DNA of 64,000 nucleotides from an uncultured Pseudomonadales bacterium. GTDB lineage: Bacteria > Pseudomonadota > Gammaproteobacteria > Pseudomonadales > Azotimanducaceae. The notes under the pieces were generated by a model that was given only the letters and a program-made list of their open reading frames with translations, ran no database searches and had not been told where the DNA came from. Position 1 is the first letter of the stretch. Each line of letters opens with the position of its first letter. The stretch is from positions 3,828,291 to 3,892,290 of the forward strand of contig OY282460.1 of NCBI GenBank assembly GCA_958296295.1, in the 5' to 3' direction. A program made the position numbers and the translations under genes. This document shows positions 18,218-26,410 of this stretch, piece after piece.

Positions 18218-19641
18218 GCCGGTTGCGCCGCTTGCGCTTGGAAGGCCAGCGTGTCGTCAACGCTTCGCAACGCCGCCGCGAAAGCGTCTTGTATGCGCGC
18301 CAGCGCGTCCTCGTGGTCGGCCTCGAAGCGCAAGCTCAACACCGGGCTGGTGTTGGAGGCGCGCACCAGTCCCCAGCCGTCCGCGTAGTCCACGCGCAGG
18401 CCGTCGATGTCCGTCAACGTCGCCTCGCCCCCGGCGTGGGCGGACGCCCGCAACGCTTCCACCATTCGGGCGACGATAGCGAACTTGGCCTCGTCCGTGG
18501 TGGCTATCTTGATCTCCGGCGTCGCGATCGCGGTGGGGAAATCCGCGAACACCTCGCTCGCGGTGCGGCTCTCGGCGGCGAGGATCTCCATGAGCCGCGC
18601 CGCGCTGTAGATGCCGTCGTCAAAGCCGAACCAACGGTCGGCGAAGCACAGATGCCCGGAGAACTCGCCGCCGAACAACGCGCCGCTCGCGCGTATCTTG
18701 GCCTTGACGTGGGAGTGGCCGGTCTTCCACAAGATGGGCGTGCCGCCGCGCGCCCGCACCAGCGCGGCGAGGTGGCGGCTGCACTTAACGTCGAAGACGA
18801 TGCCGGCGCCGGGGTTCTTGCCGAGGATGTCTTTGGCGAACAGCATCATGGCGCGATCCGGCCAAATGATCTCGCCGGCGTTGGTTACCACGCCCAGCCG
18901 GTCTCCATCGCCATCGAAGGCGACGCCCGCATCCGCGCCGTGGCGTCGCACCGCGACAACGAGATCAGCCAAATTCGCGGCTTCGGCGGGGTCCGGGTGG
19001 TGGTTTGGGAACGTCCCGTCCACGTCCGCGTAGAGCGGCACGACGTCGCAGCCGATGGCGGCGAGCAAGCGCGGCGCCACCAGCCCGGCCACGCCGTTGC
19101 CGCAGTCCGCCACCACCTTGATGGGGCGGCGGGCGGTCACGTCGCTGGCGATGTGCCGCAGGTAGCGTTCGGCCACGTCCACACGGGCGAGTTCGCCGTG
19201 GCCGCTGTGGAAGTCGCGCCTTTCGATTCGCGCCCGCAACCCTTGAATGCACGCCTCGGTCAACGGCGCGCCGCCGATCATCATTTTGAGGCCGTTGTAT
19301 TCGGGCGGATTGTGCGAGCCGGTGATCATCACGCCGGTGCCGGTTCCTTTCACCGCTGTGGCGTAGTAGAGCAGCGGAGTCGGCACGGTGCCAACATCAA
19401 CCACATGGACGCCGCCTTCCCGCAAGCCGCGCCACAAGTGTTCGCGCAGGTCTGCCGTGCTCGTTCGCCCGTCGCCGCCCACCGCCACGCGCGCCTGACC
19501 AGCCGCCAACGCTTCCGTGGCGAACGCGCGGCCGACCAGGTAGACCGTCTCGTCGGTGAGCGTTTCGCCCACCACGCCGCGAATGTCGTAGGCGCGGAAG
19601 ATGTCCGGGCTAAGCTGGCCCGCACGAGGCGCGGTCGGCAT
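18214..19641 (-). CDS. algC: phosphomannomutase/phosphoglucomutase
   Basis: This alpha-D-phosphohexomutase interconverts hexose 1- and 6-phosphates for envelope polysaccharide and nucleotide-sugar synthesis. The 475-residue protein has the start motif FRAYDIRGVVGE, the catalytic phosphoserine loop GVMITGSHNPPEYNG, the metal-binding FDGDGDRLGVV and the sugar-binding GGEFSGHLCF, with RASNTSPVLSLRFE in the phosphate-binding domain 4. Its place between coaBC and argB is that of Pseudomonas algC, although the intervening dut is absent. The coaBC stop lies 1 bp from its ATG. Confidence 0.93.
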   Translation of the reverse strand: MPTAPRAGQLSPDIFRAYDIRGVVGETLTDETVYLVGRAFATEALAAGQARVAVGGDGRTSTADLREHLWRGLREGGVHVVDVGTVPTPLLYYATAVKGTGTGVMITGSHNPPEYNGLKMMIGGAPLTEACIQGLRARIERRDFHSGHGELARVDVAERYLRHIASDVTARRPIKVVADCGNGVAGLVAPRLLAAIGCDVVPLYADVDGTFPNHHPDPAEAANLADLVVAVRRHGADAGVAFDGDGDRLGVVTNAGEIIWPDRAMMLFAKDILGKNPGAGIVFDVKCSRHLAALVRARGGTPILWKTGHSHVKAKIRASGALFGGEFSGHLCFADRWFGFDDGIYSAARLMEILAAESRTASEVFADFPTAIATPEIKIATTDEAKFAIVARMVEALRASAHAGGEATLTDIDGLRVDYADGWGLVRASNTSPVLSLRFEADHEDALARIQDAFAAALRSVDDTLAFQAQAAQPA

Positions 19642-19642
19642 G

Positions 19643-20899
19643 TCAGCCCTTTGCGGCCACCGGCGGCACCGCTGGCGCCGGCGCCGGTCGCTGTGCCAGG
19701 AGCGCCGCCACCTCGGTGATCAACCGCTGCGCGATGGCGCGTTTCGGCATCTTCGGCAAGACCGTCTCGCCGCTGGCGTGGAGCATGGTCACCGCGTTGT
19801 CCGCGCTATCGAAGCCGATGCCCGGGACCGCCACATCGTTCACCACGATGGCGTCGAGGTTCTTTGCGTTCAGCTTCTTGCGCGCGTTCGCCAGAGCATC
19901 ATGCGTTTCGGCGGCGAAGCCCACCACCAGCGGGAGCTCGCAGGTCGCGGCGACCGCGGCGACTATGTCCGGATTCTCGCGCAACGCCAGCCGCGTCGCC
20001 CAAGATTCGTCTTTCTTCAACTTGCGTTCGTGGAACTGCGCGGGGCGGTAGTCCGCCACGGCCGCGACCGCGAACAGGACGTCGGCGCCGCGCGCGCGGG
20101 CCAACACGGCTTGGCGCATCTCCTCCGCGCTAACGACATCCACGCGCTCGACGCCGGCGGGGGTCGGCAGCTGCACGGGGCCGGCAATCAATGTCACGTC
20201 GGCACCGGCCGCCTGGGCGGCTTCCGCCAAGGCGAATCCTTGGCGACCGGAACTACGGTTGCTGATGAAGCGCACCGGGTCCAAGAACTCGCGGGTGGGG
20301 CCGGCGGTGACGAGCACTTTGGTGCCCGCGAGCACGGCAGGCGCGGCGATGGCGCGCCACACGGCGGTTGCGATGTCCGCCGGCTCGACCATCCGTCCGG
20401 GGCCGAACTCGCCGCATGCCTGCTCGCCATCGGCCGGGCCCAGCAGGGTCGCGCCATCGGCAGACAGGCGCGCCACGTTCCGCCGTGTGGCCGGATGCTC
20501 CCACATCTTGGTGTTCATGGCCGGCGCGATGAAGCGCGGCGCCTGGGTGGCGAGGCAGAGGGTTGTGAGCAGGTCGTCCGCGATGCCGTTCGCCAACCGG
20601 GCGATGAGATTGGCCGTTGCCGGCGCTATCACCACGGCGTCCGCCCAACGCGCCAGTTCGATGTGGCCCATGCCAGCCTCGGCGGCGGCATCCCAAAGAT
20701 CGGAGCGCGGCGGATTGCCAGCCACCGCCTGCAAAGCCGTGGCCGTCACGAACCTTGCGGCGTTGCGCGTGAGAACCGGGACGATTTCGGCCTCCAAAAA
20801 GCGCAAATGCCGCACGAGTTCGATGGATTTGTACGCTGCTATTCCGCCGCCGATGCCGAGTAGGATGCGCTTGGAGGTGTTGTCGGATGGCATGGCCAC
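19643..20899 (-). CDS. coaBC: bifunctional phosphopantothenoylcysteine decarboxylase / synthetase
   Basis: This protein carries out two consecutive steps of coenzyme A synthesis. The N-terminal CoaC flavoprotein half has LGIGGGIAAYKS, the active-site His in GMGHIELARWAD and the PAMNTKMWEHPA clamp. The C-terminal CoaB half has VTAGPTREFLDPVRFISN, the SSGRQG loop and AAVADYRP. At 418 residues it has normal fused length. It is the first gene of the minus-strand run coaBC-algC-argB-slmA. Two start codons (MAMPSD or MPSD) are possible. An IS element now lies just upstream and may have altered its promoter. Confidence 0.96.
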   Translation of the reverse strand: MAMPSDNTSKRILLGIGGGIAAYKSIELVRHLRFLEAEIVPVLTRNAARFVTATALQAVAGNPPRSDLWDAAAEAGMGHIELARWADAVVIAPATANLIARLANGIADDLLTTLCLATQAPRFIAPAMNTKMWEHPATRRNVARLSADGATLLGPADGEQACGEFGPGRMVEPADIATAVWRAIAAPAVLAGTKVLVTAGPTREFLDPVRFISNRSSGRQGFALAEAAQAAGADVTLIAGPVQLPTPAGVERVDVVSAEEMRQAVLARARGADVLFAVAAVADYRPAQFHERKLKKDESWATRLALRENPDIVAAVAATCELPLVVGFAAETHDALANARKKLNAKNLDAIVVNDVAVPGIGFDSADNAVTMLHASGETVLPKMPKRAIAQRLITEVAALLAQRPAPAPAVPPVAAKG

Positions 20900-20980
20900 G
20901 GTGCGTTTCCGGCGCGTCGATCTTCCTTGCGCCCTACAATAACACGCCGATCGAGAGTCCTTGACTTGACGACGACATGT

Positions 20981-22637
20981 CAGGTTCTCCCGCTAACGGC
21001 ACGGCCTGTTCGCGAGTCGGCTTGCGGCGTCGGCTTGTGAAGAAAAGGGCAAGACCCGTCCTCCATGCCTAGTGTGGATGCGGAGGCGGCGATGTCGGTT
21101 CCCTGAAGAGGCAAGGCGGTCCGAGCGCGACCCGGCCCGGCGTCCGGGTCAGGACGTGTCGAGCGGCACCGGCACGGGCGCCTCGTGGCCGAAGGCCAAG
21201 GCCCGGTAGAACGTGTCCCAGTCGGGCAGGAGAAAAGTCGTGAACAGCGAGCGGAAGTCCTCCCAGAAGTATGTCGGACGCCGCTTGCGCTCCAGCGCCG
21301 CCCGGAACAGCGGGCAGCATGTCGCCTGCAACTGGTCCATGCCGAACGCCAGCATCATCAAACAGGCGAACACCGTCGCCAGATTCTTCTTGCCGTGGCC
21401 GAAGTTGTGCTCGAACTCGTAGCCTTGGTTCTTCAGGGTGTTGAACGTCTCGTTCTCGATCCGCCAGCGCGCCCGCCCGGCACGCATCAGCTCCATCGCG
21501 TTCCATCGGTCTATCCGCAGGTCCGTGACCCACGAGAAATGCCTCTCCTTGCCGTTCGGCCTCCTTTCCCAATATTCGAGGAAGTTCACCTCCAGATCCG
21601 GGTGCGAGTCGTTCAGCGGCGCTCCGTTCGACCACCGGAAACGGTGCTCCACGCCGTCCGCGTCCACCGTCTCCCAGCGCTCCACGCCCGGCTTCGCCCC
21701 CGGCGCCCGCGGCGCCGACTCCAACTCGTCGACCCACGCGAACAGCGCCTTGTGGTCGCCCGGCTTCGCGCCCAGCACGAAGCCCATGTCCAGCTCCTTC
21801 AGCAGCCGGACGTGCGGCCCGTTCGACGCCAGGCCGTCCTCCACCACCACCAGCGGCAGGTGCGGATGCTCCCGGCGCAGCGCCGTCAGCAGACGCTTCG
21901 ACGCGTTCCGCTCGCAGTCGTTCTTCCTCGCGCCGTCCGTCTTCAGGATCGGCTCCGGCGGAACCACCGGCAGAACCTGCCGATGCTCCGGATGGACCAG
22001 CACCGCGCACAGCGACTGGTGGTAGTACTCCAAGCTCCCGTCCCGCCGCCTCTTCACGCAGCAGTTGCCGCAATGCACCGTCGGCGACGAGAAGTGCCCC
22101 GTGCCGTCCACCGACAGCAGGTGCCGTCCGCCCAGCCACTCGTAAACCCGCAGAACCCCGCCGCGCTGCGCCAGCGCGAACAGACGCTTGAACGGACGAC
22201 GCAGCTCATCCGGTTCCAGCACGTCCAGACGCTCCCGCATCCGGCTGTCCGACGGCGCCCGCCGAATCCCGAACAGGCCGCGCAGGTTCTCCTCCCGCGC
22301 CGACGGCTCGCCAAGCCCGCGAGCATCCCGGTCGAACCGCAGCAGCGACGGATACTTCAGCGCGAAGATCGCCAGACCCGACATCAGGCAGTCCGACAGA
22401 CTCAACCCGCGGCTCGACACCCCGTCCCCGATCCGCCCGAAGCAGCGGCGCATCTCCGCCACCATCCCCGGCATCGACAGATCCTTCCGAAACTTCGCCT
22501 CGCGTCCCATCCTTGGACTCCTTGCCCGAAATCGAGTCGATTATCCCCCAACGCCTCCAAAAGTCTGCGAGAAACTATTTTCCAGCGCGCCGCCAGCCCT
22601 TGTGCCACGCGGGCTCAGGAATTAGCGGGAATCGCTG
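20981..22637. mobile_element. IS4-like insertion sequence with 9-bp target duplication
   Basis: The element is 1657 bp. Its ends are imperfect 16-bp inverted repeats: CAGGTTCTCCCGCTAA at 20981-20996 and, reverse complemented, CAGCGATTCCCGCTAA at 22622-22637 (12 of 16 identical). The 9-bp direct repeat ACGACATGT flanks it at 20972-20980 and 22638-22646, as expected of a target-site duplication. It carries one transposase gene on the minus strand. It sits between coaBC and the divergent radC. An intact reading frame and intact duplication indicate a recent insertion. Confidence 0.85.
21149..22510 (-). CDS. DDE transposase, IS4-like
   Basis: This is a 453-residue DDE transposase. Visible elements are LLSVDGTGHFSS for the first catalytic Asp, VVVEDGLASNGPHV for the second and WRIENETFNTLKNQGYEFEH, the YREK-type signature region containing the catalytic Glu. 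It is the only gene of the element at 20981-22637 and appears full length. A GC-rich region downstream of its stop fills the left end of the IS. The exact IS family is inferred from motifs only. Confidence 0.85.
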   Translation of the reverse strand: MGREAKFRKDLSMPGMVAEMRRCFGRIGDGVSSRGLSLSDCLMSGLAIFALKYPSLLRFDRDARGLGEPSAREENLRGLFGIRRAPSDSRMRERLDVLEPDELRRPFKRLFALAQRGGVLRVYEWLGGRHLLSVDGTGHFSSPTVHCGNCCVKRRRDGSLEYYHQSLCAVLVHPEHRQVLPVVPPEPILKTDGARKNDCERNASKRLLTALRREHPHLPLVVVEDGLASNGPHVRLLKELDMGFVLGAKPGDHKALFAWVDELESAPRAPGAKPGVERWETVDADGVEHRFRWSNGAPLNDSHPDLEVNFLEYWERRPNGKERHFSWVTDLRIDRWNAMELMRAGRARWRIENETFNTLKNQGYEFEHNFGHGKKNLATVFACLMMLAFGMDQLQATCCPLFRAALERKRRPTYFWEDFRSLFTTFLLPDWDTFYRALAFGHEAPVPVPLDTS

Positions 22638-22861
22638 ACGACATGTGGCCAAGTGCCCCAAGGCGCGTAAGAGGCGGCCCGCGAGCTCGCGCACTGCGTT
22701 CGAGACCGTTGGCGCGGCAACTCTGGGCCAAAAAAGACAGCAAGCCGCCCCGGCTTGGAGGAGAGACGCTCGCGCCATGTGCAAGAGTTTGCGTTGCGCA
22801 ACATCGCCCGCCTCGCGGACATGTCCTTTGAGGAGCGTCCGCGCTCTTCACCCGCGGCCCG

Positions 22862-23500
22862 GTGGGCTTGCGCGACGCCGAGCTCATCGCCTTGGTGCTG
22901 CGAACTGGCGGCGCCGGGGTGGACGCGATCGCGCTGGCCGAGCAGTTGCCGGCCCGCTACGGCGGCTTGCTTGGCGTGCTGAGCCAAGACGGAAAGAGCT
23001 TGCGGGAGGCGACCGGGTTGGGTGCCGCGAAGGCCGCGGCCTTGGTCGCCGTGCGCGAACTCGCGACGCGCGCGGCGCTCGCGGGTGTGAGACGCGGCCC
23101 CTATCTCGACAGCACCGGCACTGTGCGCCGCTACCTCAACTGGCGGCTCGGTGGTATGCGGCAGGAGGTGTTCGGTTTGATTCCGCTGAACGCCCGCCAC
23201 CATGTGCTGGGCATCGAGTATTTGTTCTACGGTTCCGTGGATCGGTCGTTCGTCTACACCCGCGAAGTCGTCAAGTGCCGCATGCAACGCAACGCCGCGG
23301 CGGTGGTGCTGTTCCACAACCACCCCTCCGGCGACACCCATCCGAGCCAGCTGGACAAGGACCTCACCCGGCGCGTCACCACGCTGCTCGATGAGACAGA
23401 GGTGGAAGTGGTGGACCACATGATCATCGGCGACATCGGGGTGGTGTCCATGGCCGATCTCGGCATGATTCCGCCGACGACTGTCAACACAACGGAGTGA
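22862..23500 (+). CDS. radC: RadC-family JAB1/MPN metalloprotein, 5' end frameshifted
   Basis: The protein carries the helix-hairpin-helix part (LRDAELIALVLRTGGAG) and the full JAB/MPN domain with the zinc motif FHNHPSGDTHPSQLDKD. Upstream, ATG at 22821 opens SFEERPR in another frame; the expected LFTRGPVGLRD continues only after a shift near 22841-22846, as if seven bases had been deleted. Translation could restart at the GTG at 22862, losing about 20 conserved residues. RadC function in cells is unclear despite the name. The gene is divergent from coaBC, as in other gammaproteobacteria, with an IS between them. Confidence 0.8.
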   Translation: MGLRDAELIALVLRTGGAGVDAIALAEQLPARYGGLLGVLSQDGKSLREATGLGAAKAAALVAVRELATRAALAGVRRGPYLDSTGTVRRYLNWRLGGMRQEVFGLIPLNARHHVLGIEYLFYGSVDRSFVYTREVVKCRMQRNAAAVVLFHNHPSGDTHPSQLDKDLTRRVTTLLDETEVEVVDHMIIGDIGVVSMADLGMIPPTTVNTTE

Positions 23501-23612
23501 ACCGTTGGGACAGCGCGGCACAGAGCCGTAACGCTTCGCCTAGCGCGGGTGGCGCTGCCGCTGACCGCGATGCGGCTCGTTGTTGTGGCGGAGCTCGCCA
23601 TCCAGGCCGAAG

Positions 23613-24014
23613 CTAAGGCGCGCGAGCAAGCCTTTGCTTCAAGCTGCCGTAGGGTAGAAAGCGATTTCGGCTTACGGAGCGGATCCACGCGGTCAGGGAT
23701 GGCGGATAGTCCCCGCGGTCGCGGAGCGTGCGGGCAAGGGCGATGACCGGCGACTTCGCGCCCGCCTCGCAGCCCGGCACGACCGCTTCGGCGAGGGTGA
23801 GGACGCGCAACCAATCCGTGAGACGGGCGGAGTCGCGGTCCGCGAACAGCTGCCCTTGGGCGTCGGCGTCCGCGTGTACCACCTCGCGCAGCAGGCGCGC
23901 CGTCTCGTCGCCCACGCTTTGCGCTTGCAGCGACGGAAGGGCGAGGTCCAACGCCTCGGCATGGCTTGCGCCGAGTTCGCCAGCAGGTTCCCAAGCGCCG
24001 ACTGTTGCGTTCAT
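23613..24014 (-). CDS. conserved hypothetical protein divergent from mutY
   Basis: I do not recognise this 133-residue protein. It is acidic and helical in its first two thirds (ARLLREVVHADADAQ, LTDWLRVLTLAEAV) and ends in a basic segment (WIRSVSRNRFLPYGSLKQRL). No signal peptide or membrane segment is seen. Its start falls in a 15-bp tandem repeat shared with the mutY start region, so ATGs at 24014 and 24029 are both possible. Codon usage matches the neighbours, which supports it being a real gene. Confidence 0.6.
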   Translation of the reverse strand: MNATVGAWEPAGELGASHAEALDLALPSLQAQSVGDETARLLREVVHADADAQGQLFADRDSARLTDWLRVLTLAEAVVPGCEAGAKSPVIALARTLRDRGDYPPSLTAWIRSVSRNRFLPYGSLKQRLARAP

Positions 24015-24038
24015 GCTATGTCCGTTCATGCTATGTCC
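24009..24038. repeat. two tandem copies of a 15-bp unit at the mutY divergent start region
   Basis: The unit GTTCATGCTATGTCC occurs at 24009-24023 and again at 24024-24038. Each copy contains an ATG in the mutY frame on the plus strand and a CAT that is an ATG for the divergent minus-strand gene, so duplication of the unit duplicated the start codon of both genes at once. Confidence 0.85.
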
Positions 24039-25194
24039 GTTTCCCTTGGCAGGTAGTTTAGCGTTGTCCACCAAGCCCACGGCGAAGTCCGTGCCGGACA
24101 CCGCCGGCACCTCGCAAAGCCGCAGTCGAGACGCGGCGAGGCGCTTTGCCCGCCGCCTGCTGGCTTGGTGGGAGACGCACGGGCGCGAGGGCCTGCCGTG
24201 GCAGAACCCGCGCACGCCATACCGCGTCTGGGTGTCCGAGATCATGTTGCAGCAAACGCAAGCCGGCACCGTCGTGCCGTACTTCGAACGCTTCGTGGCG
24301 CGATTCGGGAACGTCCGCACTTTGGCCCAAGCGGATTTGGACGACGTGCTGCACCTTTGGAGCGGGCTCGGCTACTACGCTCGCGCCCGCAATCTGCACC
24401 GCGCCGCGGCCATCGTCATGCGCGACCACGATGGCACACTGCCGCAGGACCCGGCGGTGCTGGAGACGTTGCCCGGCATCGGCCGTTCCACGGCCGCGGC
24501 CATCGTCGCCCAAGCCCACAACGTGCGCGCGCCGATTCTGGACGCCAACGCGAAGCGGGTCTTGGCGCGCCACTTCCTGGTGGCCGGGCCACCGTCTTCG
24601 TCCGCCACGCAAACGGCGCTATGGGCGCTTGCGGACGCCGTCACACCGGCTGGCAGAGCGGCCGACTACACCCAAGCCGTCATGGATCTGGGTGCGACCG
24701 TGTGCCGGCCTCGGCAGCCGCTGTGCTCCCAGTGCCCGTTGCGCCGCACCTGTGGCGCGTTGGCGGCGAACGCGGTGGGAGAATATCCGGCACGGGCCAA
24801 GCGGCCGGCCCGCCCGCTCAAGCGAAGGCGCTTCTTCGTGCTGACGGACGGTGAAGGCGCGTGCTACATGGAGAAGAGGCCAACGAGCGGCGTCTGGGGT
24901 GGCTTGTGGTCGCCGCCGGAAGGGGATGCCGAAGAGACGCCGGCCGAGTTCCTCGCTGCCCGCCGCATGGACGCGAAACTGGTGGGCGCCATGTCCTTCG
25001 GCCCTGTGTTCCGACACGGATTCAGCCACTTCGACCTCGATGTGGCGCCGGTGTTCATCCACCTGCTGTCGCGGCCGTCGTCGGTGAGCGGCGGCGTCTG
25101 GTTCAACCCGCGCCGCGACCGCCTTGGTTTGTCCGCGGTTGCGGCTAAACTGGTTGCCGCCGCGGCAGCGCCCGCAGTTCTGGAGCGAAAGTGA
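24028..25194 (+). CDS. mutY: A/G-specific adenine DNA glycosylase
   Basis: MutY removes adenine mispaired with 8-oxoguanine. The catalytic domain has SEIMLQQTQ, LWSGLGYYARARNLHRAA, the helix-hairpin-helix LPGIGRSTAAAI and the catalytic Asp in ILDANAKRVLAR. A 4Fe-4S cluster loop follows as C-x6-C-x2-C-x5-C (CRPRQPLCSQCPLRRTC). The C-terminal Nudix-like 8-oxoG recognition domain contains GVWGGLWSPPEG and GFSHFDLDV. The open frame extends far upstream; the start is placed at an ATG in the 15-bp repeat, with TTG at 24064 as an alternative. It is coupled to yggX by a GTGA overlap. Confidence 0.94.
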   Translation: MLCPFPLAGSLALSTKPTAKSVPDTAGTSQSRSRDAARRFARRLLAWWETHGREGLPWQNPRTPYRVWVSEIMLQQTQAGTVVPYFERFVARFGNVRTLAQADLDDVLHLWSGLGYYARARNLHRAAAIVMRDHDGTLPQDPAVLETLPGIGRSTAAAIVAQAHNVRAPILDANAKRVLARHFLVAGPPSSSATQTALWALADAVTPAGRAADYTQAVMDLGATVCRPRQPLCSQCPLRRTCGALAANAVGEYPARAKRPARPLKRRRFFVLTDGEGACYMEKRPTSGVWGGLWSPPEGDAEETPAEFLAARRMDAKLVGAMSFGPVFRHGFSHFDLDVAPVFIHLLSRPSSVSGGVWFNPRRDRLGLSAVAAKLVAAAAAPAVLERK

Positions 25195-25475
25195 CCCGCA
25201 CTGTCTTCTGCAGAAAATACCGTCGCGCCCTGCCGGGCTTGGACACCCCGCCACTGCCGGGCGCGTTCGGCCAAGACATCTTCGAGAACGTTTCCGCCAA
25301 GGCGTGGCGCGAGTGGCAGAGCGTGCAGACGATGCTGATCAACGAGCGCCATCTGACGATGGTCGACAAAGCGGCGCGGACGTACCTTGCGGAGCAGATG
25401 CGCCGCTTCTTGGCCGGCGACGATTACGACCGGCCGGCCGGTTATGTGCCGCCAGGCGACAACGAAGCAGGGTGA
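25191..25475 (+). CDS. yggX: YggX-family Fe(II)-trafficking / oxidative damage protection protein
   Basis: This 94-residue protein matches YggX throughout: MTRTVFCRKYRRALPGLD with the conserved N-terminal Cys, then NVSAKAWREWQSVQTMLINE and YLAEQMRRFLAGD. YggX limits oxidative damage to iron-sulphur enzymes, possibly including the co-transcribed MutY. The GTG start overlaps the mutY TGA, so translation is coupled. The mutY-yggX pair is a standard gammaproteobacterial arrangement. Confidence 0.95.
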   Translation: MTRTVFCRKYRRALPGLDTPPLPGAFGQDIFENVSAKAWREWQSVQTMLINERHLTMVDKAARTYLAEQMRRFLAGDDYDRPAGYVPPGDNEAG

Positions 25476-25521
25476 GCGCGGGCTACGGTTATTAATCCTT
25501 CGGCGCAGCCGGACTGGGCCT

Positions 25522-25602
25522 GTTGGGCCAGTTGGGCCAGTTGGGCCTGTTGGGCCAGTTGGGCCAGTTGGGCCTGTTGGGCCAGTTGGGCCCGTTGGGC
25601 CC
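25522..25602. repeat. 9-bp minisatellite, nine perfect-length units
   Basis: Nine consecutive units of GTTGGGCC followed by A, T or C run through 25522-25602, with degenerate units on each side (ACTGGGCCT before, GTTGGTATA after). The last-base order is A A T A A T A C C, so a 27-bp higher-order unit is repeated twice. The unit length is a multiple of three and the array is in frame with the following MOSC gene (Gly-Pro-Val repeats). It ends 18 bp before the preferred MOSC start, so copy-number change could affect expression of that gene. Confidence 0.9.
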
Positions 25603-25620
25603 GTTGGTATAGTGCCGTTC

Positions 25621-26304
25621 GTGAAGCTCGTGAGTGTGAATGTCGGCGCGGCGCGCCCGCTGCAAGTGGGCGGGCGCACGTTGCGCACCGGCATCGGCAA
25701 GAGTCCGGTGCCCGTGGCGATGGTTCAAGCCGCCGGCCTCGTCGACGACAGCGTGTGCAACGTTCAACACCACGGCGGCCGGGATCAGGCGGTGTATGTC
25801 TACACGCACGAGGACTACATGTGGTTTCGGCGCGAGCACGGCTTGGATTTCGCGCCGGGCGCTTTCGGCGAGAACCTCACCATCGCCGGCTGCGAGAGCG
25901 CCAAAATCGCCGCCGGCGATCGGTTCGATGTGGCCGGAGTTCTGCTAGAGGCGACCGCGCCCCGCATTCCCTGCAACGTGCTCAGCGCCAGCGTCGGCGA
26001 ACCCGCGTTCGCCAAGCGCTTCCGGGAAGCCGCGCGGCCGGGCTTCTACTGTCGCGTGACCCGCGGTGGAAGCGTCCGCCCCGGCGAGGATGTGGTGTGG
26101 ACGCCGTGCGCCGGTGCGCGGGTGGAAATTGCAGAGCTGTTCCAAGCGGCCTATCGCACGCCTTCAATCGAGCAGCTTCGACGGCACTTGCGCGCGCCCA
26201 TATCGGTGCGCGAGCGCGAACGCAAAGAACGCCAGTTGGAAACGCTCGCCGCGCCGAGCCGCGCCGGAGTTCCGTCAACCGACACCACAGCCAGCGCGGG
26301 CTGA
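25621..26304 (+). CDS. MOSC-domain protein (YiiM-like molybdenum-enzyme partner)
   Basis: This is a 227-residue MOSC protein. It shows VDDSVCNVQHHGGRDQAVYVY, PGAFGENLTIAG and APRIPCNVLSASVG with the conserved Cys, followed by ARPGFYCRV and a C-terminal helical segment like the 3-alpha domain of YiiM. MOSC proteins carry sulphur to the molybdenum cofactor, or, as in YiiM, reduce N-hydroxylated compounds. The GTG at 25621 starts the domain; the frame is open further upstream through the minisatellite and would add a Gly-Pro-Val tract, which is less likely. Confidence 0.82.
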   Translation: MKLVSVNVGAARPLQVGGRTLRTGIGKSPVPVAMVQAAGLVDDSVCNVQHHGGRDQAVYVYTHEDYMWFRREHGLDFAPGAFGENLTIAGCESAKIAAGDRFDVAGVLLEATAPRIPCNVLSASVGEPAFAKRFREAARPGFYCRVTRGGSVRPGEDVVWTPCAGARVEIAELFQAAYRTPSIEQLRRHLRAPISVRERERKERQLETLAAPSRAGVPSTDTTASAG

Positions 26305-26410
26305 AGCACATGTCCAACGTCCGTTGCGCTTACGTTGGAGCCCAGATTCGGCGCGTTTCAGCGGTGCAGTCCGCTAGCGCGACACTACCGGCAACGCCTG
26401 GGCCCGTTTC

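Noticed and set aside
23728..24027. 100-residue N-terminal extension of MutY
   Set aside because: It is antisense to the divergent hypothetical gene and MutY homology begins after the repeat.
25522..25602. CRISPR-like array
   Set aside because: The units are 9 bp with no spacers; this is a minisatellite.
25492..25700. collagen-like Gly-Pro-Thr protein on the minus strand
   Set aside because: The tract is the minisatellite read on the other strand and is not part of a structured gene.
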